This document shows positions 8,449-18,006 of a stretch of 41,605 nt of DNA, one piece after another (the stretch's first letter is position 1; the number at the start of each line of letters is the position of its first letter). Location: contig CAMWLG010000028.1 in NCBI GenBank assembly GCA_947175035.1, forward strand, positions 1 through 41,605. Direction: 5' to 3'. The translations under genes and the position numbers were made by a program. Source of the stretch: an uncultured Lachnospiraceae bacterium. GTDB lineage: Bacteria > Bacillota > Clostridia > Lachnospirales > Lachnospiraceae. The notes under the pieces were generated by a model that saw nothing but the letters and a program-made list of their open reading frames with translations, ran no database searches and was not told the DNA's origin.

Positions 8449-9090
8449 ATGGCGGGACTACATAACAGAAAAGTGATGGTTTGTTTCATGGTGTGTGCGC
8501 TGCTGCTTGCCGGATGCGGCGTGGCGAAGGTGCCGGAGACCGTGGAGGTTACCAGCCTTGTCATTGACAAGGAAGGAGCTGTCACTTCCCATATTGTGGG
8601 TGTCTTTGACAGACAATTTCATTCTGTGGACAAGCTAAAAAAGATGGCGCAGGAGGAGGTTGCCGCATATAACACGGCGAACCAGACAGGGAATGTGAGC
8701 CCTGTGACATTGGAGCGGGTGGAGTCACTTGCCGGGAATGATGGTTCTGTGATTGTGACTTATCTCTTTGACGGGGCGCAGACGTACGAGAAATATAACG
8801 GAAACAGCTTTTTCTATGGAACCGTGGAGGAAGCCGGACAGGACGGGTATCATTTTGACAAGATGAATCAGGTGCTTTATGATACCAAGGGGGACAAGAG
8901 TATCGTCTCCGCGGATATCAGCAGCATGATGAAAAAGCATGTGATCATACTGTCGGAACAGACCAGGGTTTACGCTCCCTATAAGGTTGCGTATATCAGT
9001 GAGAGTGCGAAGACGTTGGAAGATGGAAGCATTGATACCACGGGAGTGTCCGAGGAGGAATACCCTGTGATTATCGTGCTTGACAAATAG
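8449..9090 (+). CDS. lipoprotein of unknown function
   Basis: 213 residues with a short signal sequence ending in the lipobox LLAGC (C23), so the mature protein should be attached to the outer face of the membrane. The rest is soluble alpha/beta sequence with no motif I recognise. A site (aaggag) precedes the ATG. It lies between recO and the glycyl-tRNA synthetase gene; its stop is only 13 bases before the glyQS start, so the two are co-transcribed. Confidence 0.75.
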   Translation: MAGLHNRKVMVCFMVCALLLAGCGVAKVPETVEVTSLVIDKEGAVTSHIVGVFDRQFHSVDKLKKMAQEEVAAYNTANQTGNVSPVTLERVESLAGNDGSVIVTYLFDGAQTYEKYNGNSFFYGTVEEAGQDGYHFDKMNQVLYDTKGDKSIVSADISSMMKKHVIILSEQTRVYAPYKVAYISESAKTLEDGSIDTTGVSEEEYPVIIVLDK

Positions 9091-9103
9091 AGGAGGAGAG
9101 AAA

Positions 9104-10492
9104 ATGGAAAAGACATTGGATAAGATTGTGGCGTTGGCGAAGGCGAGAGGGTTTATCTACCCCGGCTCGGAGATTTATGGCGGGCTTGCGAATACATGGG
9201 ATTACGGCAATCTGGGCGTGGAGCTCAAAAATAATGTAAAAAGGGCATGGTGGCAGAAATTCGTGCAGGAAAACCCGCATAACGTAGGTGTGGACTGTGC
9301 GATTCTGATGAATCCTCAGACTTGGGTGGCGAGCGGTCATCTGGGCGGTTTTTCCGATCCTTTGATGGACTGTAGGGAGTGTCATGAGCGTTTTCGCGCC
9401 GACAAGCTGATTGAGGACTACTGTCAGGAGCAGGGGATTACGCTGGAAGAGAGCGTGGACGGCTGGAGTCAGGAGAAAATGCAGGATTATGTCAGAGAGA
9501 AGCAGATTCCCTGCCCTACCTGCGGCAAACATAATTTTACGGACATCCGTCAGTTTAATTTGATGTTCAAGACATTCCAGGGGGTTACAGAGGAAGCCAA
9601 AAGTACGGTATATTTGAGACCTGAGACTGCGCAGGGTATCTTTGTCAATTTCAAGAATGTGCAGAGAACCTCCAGAAAGAAGCTTCCGTTCGGTATCGGT
9701 CAGATTGGTAAAGCATTTAGAAATGAGATTGCACCCGGTAACTTTACATTCCGTACAAGAGAGTTTGAGCAGATGGAACTTGAGTTTTTCTGTAAGCCGG
9801 GGACGGATATGGAGTGGTTTTCCTATTGGAGAGGGTTCTGCCGCGACTGGCTTTTGTCTCTGGGTATCAAGGAGGAGGAAATCCGTTTGCGCGACCATTC
9901 ACCCGAGGAGCTTTGTTTTTACAGCAAGGGCACCACAGATATTGAGTTTGAGTTTCCCTTTGGCTGGGGTGAGTTGTGGGGTATTGCGGACAGGACGGAC
10001 TATGACCTGACCCAGCATGCCAACACTTCCGGCGAGGATATGTGCTACTTTGATGACGAGACCAGTGAAAAATATATTCCCTATGTGGTGGAGCCTTCTT
10101 TGGGGGCAGACCGCGTGGTGCTTGCGTTCCTTTGCTCCGCATATGACGAGGAGGAGCTTGAGGGCGGTGACATGAGAACAGTGCTTCATTTCCATCCGGC
10201 TTTGGCACCTGTGAAAATCGGCGTGCTGCCTTTGTCCAAGAAGTTGAACGAGGGCGCAGAGAAGATTTATACGGAGTTGTGCAAGAAGTACAATTGTGAG
10301 TTTGACGACAGAGGCAATATTGGTAAGAGATATCGCAGACAGGACGAGATTGGCACTCCTTTCTGTGTGACTTATGATTTTGATTCTGAGACAGATGGCT
10401 GCGTAACGGTCCGTTTTAGGGATTCTATGGAGCAGGAGCGAATTGCGATTACGGATTTGGATGCGTATTTTGCAGACAAGTTTGTATTTTAG
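9104..10492 (+). CDS. glyQS: glycine--tRNA ligase, dimeric type
   Basis: Charges tRNA-Gly with glycine. This is the alpha2 class II enzyme, not the alpha2beta2 type. Class II motif 2 is seen as [16 protein letters not shown] and motif 3 as [10 protein letters not shown]; the anticodon-binding domain begins near [11 protein letters not shown] CxxC pair (CRECHERF, then CPTCGKH) lies in the inserted region around residues 93-145. The frame extends back to 9080, but gaggaggag directly precedes the ATG at 9104, giving 462 residues. A terminator follows. Confidence 0.96.
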   Translation: MEKTLDKIVALAKARGFIYPGSEIYGGLANTWDYGNLGVELKNNVKRAWWQKFVQENPHNVGVDCAILMNPQTWVASGHLGGFSDPLMDCRECHERFRADKLIEDYCQEQGITLEESVDGWSQEKMQDYVREKQIPCPTCGKHNFTDIRQFNLMFKTFQGVTEEAKSTVYLRPETAQGIFVNFKNVQRTSRKKLPFGIGQIGKAFRNEIAPGNFTFRTREFEQMELEFFCKPGTDMEWFSYWRGFCRDWLLSLGIKEEEIRLRDHSPEELCFYSKGTTDIEFEFPFGWGELWGIADRTDYDLTQHANTSGEDMCYFDDETSEKYIPYVVEPSLGADRVVLAFLCSAYDEEELEGGDMRTVLHFHPALAPVKIGVLPLSKKLNEGAEKIYTELCKKYNCEFDDRGNIGKRYRRQDEIGTPFCVTYDFDSETDGCVTVRFRDSMEQERIAITDLDAYFADKFVF

Positions 10493-10501
10493 GAGAGGGC
10501 G

Positions 10502-10531
10502 GGGAGCAGGAGCATTATTCTGCTCTCTTTT
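10502..10531 (+). terminator. rho-independent terminator after glyQS
   Basis: gagcag at 10504-10509 pairs with ctgctc at 10520-10525 and is followed by tctttt. It lies 10 bases after the glyQS stop and separates the recO-glyQS group from the J/TPR gene. Confidence 0.7.
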
Positions 10532-10566
10532 CGGCTGTGATAAACGTGAGAGGATGAATTTGGGTT

Positions 10567-13500
10567 ATGGAGATTACGGAATGTTTTCTGATTCTGGGGA
10601 TTGAGCCCACGAAAGATGAAGGATTGATTAAAAGTGCATACAGGGAAAAACTCGCTGTGACAAATCCAGAGGACGATCCGGAGGGGTTCAAGCGTCTGCG
10701 CACGGCTTATGAGGAGGCATGCAGCTACGCAAAGCGGGATGATGAGGCGGATGCACAGGCGGAGCGGGATACAACCCCCTCAGGGCTGTGGGTGGAGCGT
10801 GTAGGAGAGATTTATTCCAATATCAAGACCAGACAGCAGAGTGACCTTTGGCAGGAATTGTTTGATGACGAGATTTTCCAGGCGTTGGAGGAGGAAGAGA
10901 ACTGTAGGTATAAGCTTCTGCGTTATCTGATGGATCATTTCAGGCTGCCCTCGGAGATTTGGAAGCTTTTGAATGATAAAATGAATCTTGTGGAGGACGC
11001 AGGAAAGCTTCGGGAATCCTTTCCTGTGGAATTCATCAATTATGTGGTGAACCGGTGCGAGCGTGGTGAGGATATTGAATTCTCTCTGTTCGAGGGCGCC
11101 GAGGACGCGGAGTATGATCTTTTTATCAATTATTATGACAATTGCTGGCAGGCGCTGCAGGAGGAGAAGCTAAGCGATGCTGAGAAGTTCTTGGACGAGG
11201 CTGCGGGACTTCATATTTATCATCCTGCCATGGAAGTGTGCAGGGGGACTCTTCTCTATGCACAGGGCAAGAAGGAGGAGGCAGCAAGCTTCATGAGGGC
11301 TCTGCGGGATCGATATCCCAAGGATGCCATGGTGTGTTATAATACGGCGGAAACTTTGTGGAAGTTCGGCAAGAAGGAGGAGGCAGCGGAGATTTATCTG
11401 TCCCTCAAAGCGGAGAACGAGAAACATTATATGGCGAATGTCCGACTTGCAGAGTGGTATTATGACAACGGTAAGTATACGGATGCCAAAAAGTGTGCGG
11501 AAGCGGTGTTGTCCGCCGGGGCGGATGATGAGTTCATGGAGCTTTTGACGAAGGTGAATTCCAAGCTTGAACGGGATCTGGAACTTAAGTGGCAGATGAA
11601 TCAGGATTGGGAGTCAGGATTGGAGCTCTGTTGGTGCTATTTGCAGGATGGCAAGAATAGCAAGGGTTTGCGTTTGGCGAGAGCCATTGAGGAATTGGTT
11701 TCTCCCGAGAGAAGTGCAGAATACCATGGGCTGCTTTCCAAGCTTTTGGTGGAGATGGCGGATTATTGGGCCGCGCTCGAGATGTCCCGAAAATGGGAGA
11801 AGCTCTTGGAAGAGAAGCTTTTGACCGATGAGACTGAGGAGGAGAAGGAGAAGGATCAGGATCGCATTCGACAGGCACATATGATCCGTATGCAATGTCA
11901 CAAGAGTATCGGGTTTGCCGAGAAGGGGCATTTTAACGAGGCCATCAAGGAGATCGAGGCGGTTGAGACCGGGACACCGAAGGACATAGGTTATTGGTTG
12001 GAGAAAGCGCAGATTTACATAGAGATGGAGGAGTACGAGAAAAGCCTGGAACTCACCTCTCGCATGATAGAGGAGTATCAGGTGTATGCTGCTGCCGCCA
12101 CTGCCATGGAGGTATATCGCAGGCAGTGGGAAGCGGGGGGCGTGGTGCAGAATGCCCGTCTGTGTATTCACACTTTTCCGAATTATGTGCGGGCATATGA
12201 TCATTTGGGAAGGGTTTATCTGGATCTGGGCGAGACAGAGGCGCTGCAGGAATTGCTTGCCGAAGCGGAGAAGAACAAGGTTGAGAGCCCGTATCTGGAG
12301 GCGTATCGCTACCAGATGAAGCAAAAGCCCCCAGAAGTCGAGGTGTTGAACCAGCGGCTGGATGAATTCCAGAAGAATTTCCAGAACAAGCTCTATGACG
12401 GAGAGACGGCTTATTTTGAGACAGGACTTCCCGTCATAACAGAATATCTCTACTGGTATCCAGGACCCTATATGCTGCGCAGGAGAGCGGCGTTTTACAG
12501 GAGTAATATGCAGTTCGACAAGGCGCTTCAGGATTACGAGAAGGCACTTTTGGATGAGCCTGCCAATCCTTATATCCATGACGCCATGGGGCGTATTTAT
12601 ATGGTTCAGGGGGATTTTGAGCAGGCGCTGATCAGCAATCGGAAGGTGCTGTTATATGGAGGACAAGAGTGGAGCGCCGTGGCGGATTTTCAGATGGCGA
12701 AGCTCTATATGCTCCTAGGCGATAATGAAGAGGCATTGTATTGGTTTCAAAAGTGTGAAAAGCTTGGCAGCGAAGAGGTGGCCTATCAGAAGAATATGGC
12801 TGTCTGTCTGGGGCGTCTGGGAAAGACCCAGGAGGCGCTTGACAAGTTGTATGCATATTATGCCAAGAAAGATGGCACCTTTTATGATGGGTACTACCGA
12901 AGTCTTTGGACGCTGTTTGACACGGTGGGAGAGGTGGACAGAGCACACAAGCTGTTGGAGAAATGGCAGAAGGAACTGCAGCTTGAGAAATCGAAGTGGA
13001 ATTTCCTGATGCCTAAGAGCGCACGGAGCAAAAAAACAAATGAAGGCGCGGTGGAGTATTATGATTGTGCAGGATGGCAGGCCCTGATGGAAGGGGATGG
13101 AAAAAGCGCCTTGGAGTTTTTTGAGCAGCAGGTCAAGTGCGGTGAGGCGATCAACAAGGGAGATTCTGATGATGGGTTGGTGGATACAATCTTCACAGCG
13201 ATTCTCTATGGCGACACGGAGAAGGGAAGAAAATATTCGGAAAAACTCTGGAGTTTTCTGCACAAAGCTGCGTTAAAGGCAGTGGATGAGTTCCATGAGC
13301 GCCCCAAGGCAAAGCTTATGGCGCAGTTTCTTGCCAACTATTATCGATTCTCGGACGAGCAGCTGCAAGAATTGTTGGATCAGGAGAAAGATTGTGCTCT
13401 CTGCAATTTCTGTCTGATGGCATTGTGCCAGGAGTTGGAAGGTGTTCGTATCCTGCTCTTGCTCAGACAGGGGAAGCTGGAGGAAGCGAAGGAGCGTGTT

Positions 13501-13578
13501 GCACACAATCTTGAGGTACAGCCCGATGATGAATATATGAGGGCGATACAGGCATTTTGGCAAAAAAGAAATACCTGA
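10567..13578 (+). CDS. J-domain-like protein with many TPR repeats
   Basis: 1003 residues. The first 60 resemble a J domain (ECFLILGIEPTKDEGLIKSA, then YREKLAV) but the HPD loop that activates Hsp70 ATPase reads NPEDDPEGF, so the histidine is lost and aspartate is displaced. The rest is helical with repeated TPR-like units, for instance near residues 200-330, 400-560 and 640-790 (DKALQDYEKALLDEPANPYI is typical). No signal peptide. It lies 36 bases before an Hsp70 gene, which suggests it is a client adaptor or cochaperone for that Hsp70. A site (gagagga) lies about 11 bases before the ATG. Confidence 0.8.
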   Translation: MEITECFLILGIEPTKDEGLIKSAYREKLAVTNPEDDPEGFKRLRTAYEEACSYAKRDDEADAQAERDTTPSGLWVERVGEIYSNIKTRQQSDLWQELFDDEIFQALEEEENCRYKLLRYLMDHFRLPSEIWKLLNDKMNLVEDAGKLRESFPVEFINYVVNRCERGEDIEFSLFEGAEDAEYDLFINYYDNCWQALQEEKLSDAEKFLDEAAGLHIYHPAMEVCRGTLLYAQGKKEEAASFMRALRDRYPKDAMVCYNTAETLWKFGKKEEAAEIYLSLKAENEKHYMANVRLAEWYYDNGKYTDAKKCAEAVLSAGADDEFMELLTKVNSKLERDLELKWQMNQDWESGLELCWCYLQDGKNSKGLRLARAIEELVSPERSAEYHGLLSKLLVEMADYWAALEMSRKWEKLLEEKLLTDETEEEKEKDQDRIRQAHMIRMQCHKSIGFAEKGHFNEAIKEIEAVETGTPKDIGYWLEKAQIYIEMEEYEKSLELTSRMIEEYQVYAAAATAMEVYRRQWEAGGVVQNARLCIHTFPNYVRAYDHLGRVYLDLGETEALQELLAEAEKNKVESPYLEAYRYQMKQKPPEVEVLNQRLDEFQKNFQNKLYDGETAYFETGLPVITEYLYWYPGPYMLRRRAAFYRSNMQFDKALQDYEKALLDEPANPYIHDAMGRIYMVQGDFEQALISNRKVLLYGGQEWSAVADFQMAKLYMLLGDNEEALYWFQKCEKLGSEEVAYQKNMAVCLGRLGKTQEALDKLYAYYAKKDGTFYDGYYRSLWTLFDTVGEVDRAHKLLEKWQKELQLEKSKWNFLMPKSARSKKTNEGAVEYYDCAGWQALMEGDGKSALEFFEQQVKCGEAINKGDSDDGLVDTIFTAILYGDTEKGRKYSEKLWSFLHKAALKAVDEFHERPKAKLMAQFLANYYRFSDEQLQELLDQEKDCALCNFCLMALCQELEGVRILLLLRQGKLEEAKERVAHNLEVQPDDEYMRAIQAFWQKRNT

Positions 13579-13614
13579 AAAAAGGAATAGTTGATTGAAT
13601 AGAAGGAAAAGCGG

Positions 13615-15300
13615 ATGATAGTAGGAATTGATTTGGGCACCACCAACAGTCTGGTGGCATATTTTACGGAGGAAGGGCCAAAGATTATTCCCAACAGGCT
13701 GGGCAAGAATCTGACCCCTTCCGTGGTGAGTGTGGACGAGGAGGGGAATGTGTTTGTGGGAGAGACGGCGAGAGAACGTATGAGTCTCTACCCCGCGTCT
13801 GTGGCGCAGACCTTTAAGCGCAGTATGGGCACTGACCGCACTTACAATTTGAGCGGGCATTTGTTTAAGCCTGAGGAGCTTTCCAGCATGGTGCTTCGCG
13901 CGTTGAAGGAGGACGCGGAGAGCTTTCTCGGGGAGGAAGTGACCGAGGCAGTGATCAGTGTGCCGGCGTATTTCGATGACAAGCGTAGAAAGGCAACCAA
14001 GCGCGCCGGAGAGCTGGCGGGTTTAAAGGTGGAACGCATGATCTCCGAGCCCACGGCGGCAGCGGTGGCTTATGGCTTATATGACAAGACCCAGGACACC
14101 AGATTCTTGGTGTTCGACTTGGGCGGGGGCACATTTGACGTATCTGTGTTGGAACTGTATCACAATATTTTGGAGGTGCGGGCGGTAGCCGGCGATAATT
14201 ATCTTGGGGGTGAGGATTTCACTCAGGAGATGGCCAAGCTGTTTTTGCAAAAGACAGAGCTTCAGGTGTCGAATCTGTCCGAGAAAGAGCAAATTCGTCT
14301 GTATAAGGCGGCGGAGAAAGCAAAATATGCCATCAATGATGAGCCTTCTGTCACCATGAGTTTTCTCTATAAGGAGGAGATGAAGGAAGCGGTGATTACG
14401 GCGAAGGAGTTTGAGACGGCATGTGAGGAGCTGCTCATGAAGATCAGGGAGCCGGTGAAGAAGAGTTTGGCGGACGCGGGGCTGAAGCTCTCCGATATTG
14501 ACGAGGTGTTGTTGATCGGCGGCGCTACCAGATTATCCATCGTGCGGGATTTTCTGATCAGGTTGTTCCGAAAGTTCCCCGACACGAAACTCAATCCGGA
14601 TGAGACTGTGGCATTGGGAGCCGCGGTGCAGGCAGCGATGAAGGAGCGCAGGGCTGAAGTCAAGGAAGTCATTCTCACGGACGTGTGTTCTTTTACATTG
14701 GGCACCGAGGTAGTGGTGGAGTATGACGAGGATAAATATGAGGATGGACGTTTTTGCCCGATTATTGAGCGCAATACCGTGATTCCTGCCAGCCATACGG
14801 AACGGCTATACACGGTGAGGGACAATCAATCCTCCGTGCGCGTGCGTGTGCTGCAGGGGGAGAGCCGTTTTGCCAGGAATAATCTGTATTTGGGGGAATT
14901 GGAGATTGAGGTGCCCAAGGGGCTTAAGGGAACCCAGTCCGTGGATGTCACATACACCTATGACATTAATTCACTGTTGGAAGTGGAGGTAAAGGTGGTG
15001 TCCACCGGAGTTACCAAAAAGATGATCATCAAGGGGCAGGACAATCAGATGACCGAGGAGGAAATCAAGAAGCGCATGGAGGAGCTTGCCTATCTGAAGA
15101 TTCAACCCAGGGATTACGAGGAGAATCGTCTGGTACTGCTTCGTGCGGAGCGCATGTACGAGGAATCGTTAGGGGATCGCAGACTGAAGCTGGATCGTTA
15201 TATTACCGCGTTTGAGGCGGCGTTAAAACGGGGTGATCATGATGAGATACGAGATGCAAGAGAAGAGTTGAACGAGGTTCTGGAAGAAGAGGATGATTAG
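13615..15300 (+). CDS. Hsp70 family chaperone, HscC-like
   Basis: 561 residues, shorter than DnaK (about 610-640) and similar to HscC. The nucleotide-binding domain has GIDLGTTNSLV at the N-terminus, then DLGGGTFDVSVLEL, SEPTAAAVAYG and LIGGATRLSIVRDFL, the standard Hsp70 phosphate and adenosine motifs. The substrate-binding domain follows from about residue 370, with a short lid ending in an acidic tail (EVLEEEDD). The preceding J-like/TPR gene is the likely partner. Housekeeping dnaK would normally sit with grpE and dnaJ, which are absent here, so this is a second, specialised Hsp70. Confidence 0.9.
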   Translation: MIVGIDLGTTNSLVAYFTEEGPKIIPNRLGKNLTPSVVSVDEEGNVFVGETARERMSLYPASVAQTFKRSMGTDRTYNLSGHLFKPEELSSMVLRALKEDAESFLGEEVTEAVISVPAYFDDKRRKATKRAGELAGLKVERMISEPTAAAVAYGLYDKTQDTRFLVFDLGGGTFDVSVLELYHNILEVRAVAGDNYLGGEDFTQEMAKLFLQKTELQVSNLSEKEQIRLYKAAEKAKYAINDEPSVTMSFLYKEEMKEAVITAKEFETACEELLMKIREPVKKSLADAGLKLSDIDEVLLIGGATRLSIVRDFLIRLFRKFPDTKLNPDETVALGAAVQAAMKERRAEVKEVILTDVCSFTLGTEVVVEYDEDKYEDGRFCPIIERNTVIPASHTERLYTVRDNQSSVRVRVLQGESRFARNNLYLGELEIEVPKGLKGTQSVDVTYTYDINSLLEVEVKVVSTGVTKKMIIKGQDNQMTEEEIKKRMEELAYLKIQPRDYEENRLVLLRAERMYEESLGDRRLKLDRYITAFEAALKRGDHDEIRDAREELNEVLEEEDD

Positions 15301-15312
15301 GAGGATAAAACG

Positions 15313-17964
15313 ATGCAGAAGCGTGGTGTGAATGAACTGAGGAGAATGTATCTTGATTTTTTTGAGAGCAAGGATCATTTGAAAATGAAGAGTTTTTCGC
15401 TGGTGCCCCACAATGATAAGAGCCTGTTGCTGATCAATGCAGGCATGGCACCCTTGAAACCATATTTTACGGGGCAGGAGATTCCGCCAAGAAAGCGCGT
15501 GACCACCTGTCAGAAATGCGTGCGTACGGGAGATATCGAGAACGTGGGCAAGACCGCGAGACATCTGACCTTTTTTGAGATGCTGGGGAATTTCTCCTTC
15601 GGGGATTATTTTAAGCACGAGGCTCTTGCGTGGAGCTGGGAGTTTTTGACGGAGTATGTGGGCATGGAGCCGGAGCGGCTGTACCCTTCCATCTATGGGG
15701 AGGATGATGAGGCGTTTGAGATCTGGACGAAGGAAATCGGCGTTCCCGGGGAGAAGATTACCCGTTTTTACCGGGATGAGAACGGAGACTGTGATAATTT
15801 CTGGGAGCATGGCGCGGGACCTTGCGGGCCCTGTTCTGAGATTTATTATGACAGGGGTGTGGAGTATGGATGTGGCAAGCCTGATTGTAAGGTGGGCTGT
15901 GACTGCGATCGCTTCATGGAAGTCTGGAACAATGTGTTTACCCAGTTTGAGGGGGACGGCAAGGGCAATTATGAGGAACTGAGCACAAAAAATATTGATA
16001 CCGGCATGGGATTGGAGCGTTTGGCGGTAGTGGTGCAGGGCGTGGATTCCGTGTTCGATATCGACACCATGAAGGCGATACGCGACCGCATCTGTGAGAT
16101 CGCGGGCGTGAAGTATCAGACGGACGAGGCGAAGGACGTGTCCATCAGACTGATCACGGATCATATCCGTTCTTCGACTTTCCTGATCAGTGACGGTGTG
16201 ATGCCCTCCAATGAGGGACGGGGCTATGTGTTGCGCCGTCTGATTCGCCGTGCCGCAAGACATGGAAGGCTTTTGGGCATCAAGGACAAGTTCTTGGCGA
16301 ATTTGAGCCAGACTGTCATTAACGAGAGTAAGGACGGTTATCCCGAGTTGGAGGAGAAGAAGGATTTTATCCTGACGGTGCTCACTCAGGAGGAGAATAA
16401 ATTTGACCGCACCATCGACCAGGGGCTCGGAATTCTGGCAGATATGGAAGCGGAGATGACGAAAACTGGTGTGAAGGAGCTTTCCGGCGAGAATGCCTTC
16501 AAGCTTTATGACACTTATGGCTTCCCCTTGGATTTGACGGAGGAAATTCTGGAGGAGAAGGGTTATACCATTGACCATGAAGGATTCAAACAGTGTATGG
16601 AGCAGCAGCGTGTAAAGGGGCAGGAGGGACGTAAGGCTACCAACTATATGGGGGCTGATGCGACGGTATATGACGCGATTGATCCTGCCATCACATCGGA
16701 GTTTGTGGGGTATGACAGGTTACAGCACAATTCCAAGATCACGGTGCTGACCACGGAAGAGGAATTGACGGAAGGCTTGTCTGACGGCCAGATCGGCACG
16801 GTTATCGTGGATGAGACTCCTTTTTATGCAACCATGGGCGGACAGTGTGGAGACAAGGGAATGATCACCACCGCGGACGGCAATTTCGAGGTGAAGGATA
16901 CCGTGAAGCTTCGGGGCGGCAAGGTGGGACATATCGGTGTGGTGACAAGCGGCATGCTGAAAGTGGGCGACACCGTGACTTTAACCGTCAATTCAGAGCT
17001 GCGGTCTGATACCTGCAAAAACCACTCTGCGACGCACTTGCTGCAAAAAGCGCTCAGGGAGGTGCTGGGAAGCCATGTGGAGCAGAACGGTTCCTATGTG
17101 GACGGAGAGAGACTGAGATTTGATTTCAGCCATTTTCAGGCGATGACCAAAGAAGAATTGGACAAAGTGGAAAAGCTTGTAAACGAGAAGATTGCGGAGG
17201 CAATCCCCGTGGTGACGGATGTCATGAGTCTTGAGGATGCCAAAAAGACCGGCGCCATGCAGCTGTTTGGCGAGAAGTACGGAGAGACTGTCAGAGTGGT
17301 GCGCATGGGAGATTTCTCCATCGAGTTCTGCGGCGGCACCCATGTGGCGAACACCGCCTCCATCACGGCATTCAAGATTCTTTCTGAGAACGGTGTGGCG
17401 GCAGGTGTGAGACGTATCGAGGCGTTGACCGGCAATGGCGTGTTTGCCTATTATAAAAATCTGGAGGAGACGTTGGAGGCAGCGGCGAAGGTGCTGAAAA
17501 CTTCGACCAATGGAATTGTTGAGAAGTGTGAGCATGTGATGGCGGAAATGAAGGCATTAAGCTCCGAGAACGAATCCCTGAAGAGTAAGGCGGCAAAGGA
17601 CGCGCTGGGGGATGTGATGGATCAGGTTGTGGAAGTCAAGGGAATGAAGCTTCTTGCAGCCGGTGTGGACGGCGTGGATATGAACGCTCTGCGTGATTTG
17701 GGAGACCAGTTGAAGGAGAAGCTTGGAGAGGGCGTGGTAGTCCTTCTTTCCAATCAGGATGCAAAGGTAAATATGATTGCAATGGCGACGGACGGAGCAG
17801 TGAAAGCAGGCGCTCACGCGGGCAATCTGATCAAAGGCATTGCTGCGCTGGTGGGCGGCGGAGGCGGCGGACGTCCCAATATGGCCCAGGCCGGAGGGAA
17901 GAATCCCGCAGGTATCCCTGACGCGATCAAAGAGGCGGCAAAGGTTCTGGAAGGGCAGTTGTAG
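15313..17964 (+). CDS. alaS: alanine--tRNA ligase
   Basis: Charges tRNA-Ala. 883 residues, full length. The class II catalytic domain is at the N-terminus (MLGNFSFGDYFKHEAL, GMGLERLAVV). The editing domain has its zinc motif as H571-SAT-H575 with C673GGTH677. The C-terminal domain ends with GGGGGGRPNMAQAGG, typical of AlaRS. A strong aggagg precedes the ATG, 12 bases after the Hsp70 stop, so the two genes are probably co-transcribed. Confidence 0.98.
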   Translation: MQKRGVNELRRMYLDFFESKDHLKMKSFSLVPHNDKSLLLINAGMAPLKPYFTGQEIPPRKRVTTCQKCVRTGDIENVGKTARHLTFFEMLGNFSFGDYFKHEALAWSWEFLTEYVGMEPERLYPSIYGEDDEAFEIWTKEIGVPGEKITRFYRDENGDCDNFWEHGAGPCGPCSEIYYDRGVEYGCGKPDCKVGCDCDRFMEVWNNVFTQFEGDGKGNYEELSTKNIDTGMGLERLAVVVQGVDSVFDIDTMKAIRDRICEIAGVKYQTDEAKDVSIRLITDHIRSSTFLISDGVMPSNEGRGYVLRRLIRRAARHGRLLGIKDKFLANLSQTVINESKDGYPELEEKKDFILTVLTQEENKFDRTIDQGLGILADMEAEMTKTGVKELSGENAFKLYDTYGFPLDLTEEILEEKGYTIDHEGFKQCMEQQRVKGQEGRKATNYMGADATVYDAIDPAITSEFVGYDRLQHNSKITVLTTEEELTEGLSDGQIGTVIVDETPFYATMGGQCGDKGMITTADGNFEVKDTVKLRGGKVGHIGVVTSGMLKVGDTVTLTVNSELRSDTCKNHSATHLLQKALREVLGSHVEQNGSYVDGERLRFDFSHFQAMTKEELDKVEKLVNEKIAEAIPVVTDVMSLEDAKKTGAMQLFGEKYGETVRVVRMGDFSIEFCGGTHVANTASITAFKILSENGVAAGVRRIEALTGNGVFAYYKNLEETLEAAAKVLKTSTNGIVEKCEHVMAEMKALSSENESLKSKAAKDALGDVMDQVVEVKGMKLLAAGVDGVDMNALRDLGDQLKEKLGEGVVVLLSNQDAKVNMIAMATDGAVKAGAHAGNLIKGIAALVGGGGGGRPNMAQAGGKNPAGIPDAIKEAAKVLEGQL

Positions 17965-18006
17965 GATGGTATTACAGGTATGCGCTGAAAGGATTGGAAA
18001 TATAGG

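Noticed and set aside
15223..16578. Minus-strand ORF of 451 codons inside alaS
   Set aside because: It is antisense to the alaS catalytic domain, has no ribosome site and no recognisable domain. The biased codon use of alaS creates the open frame.
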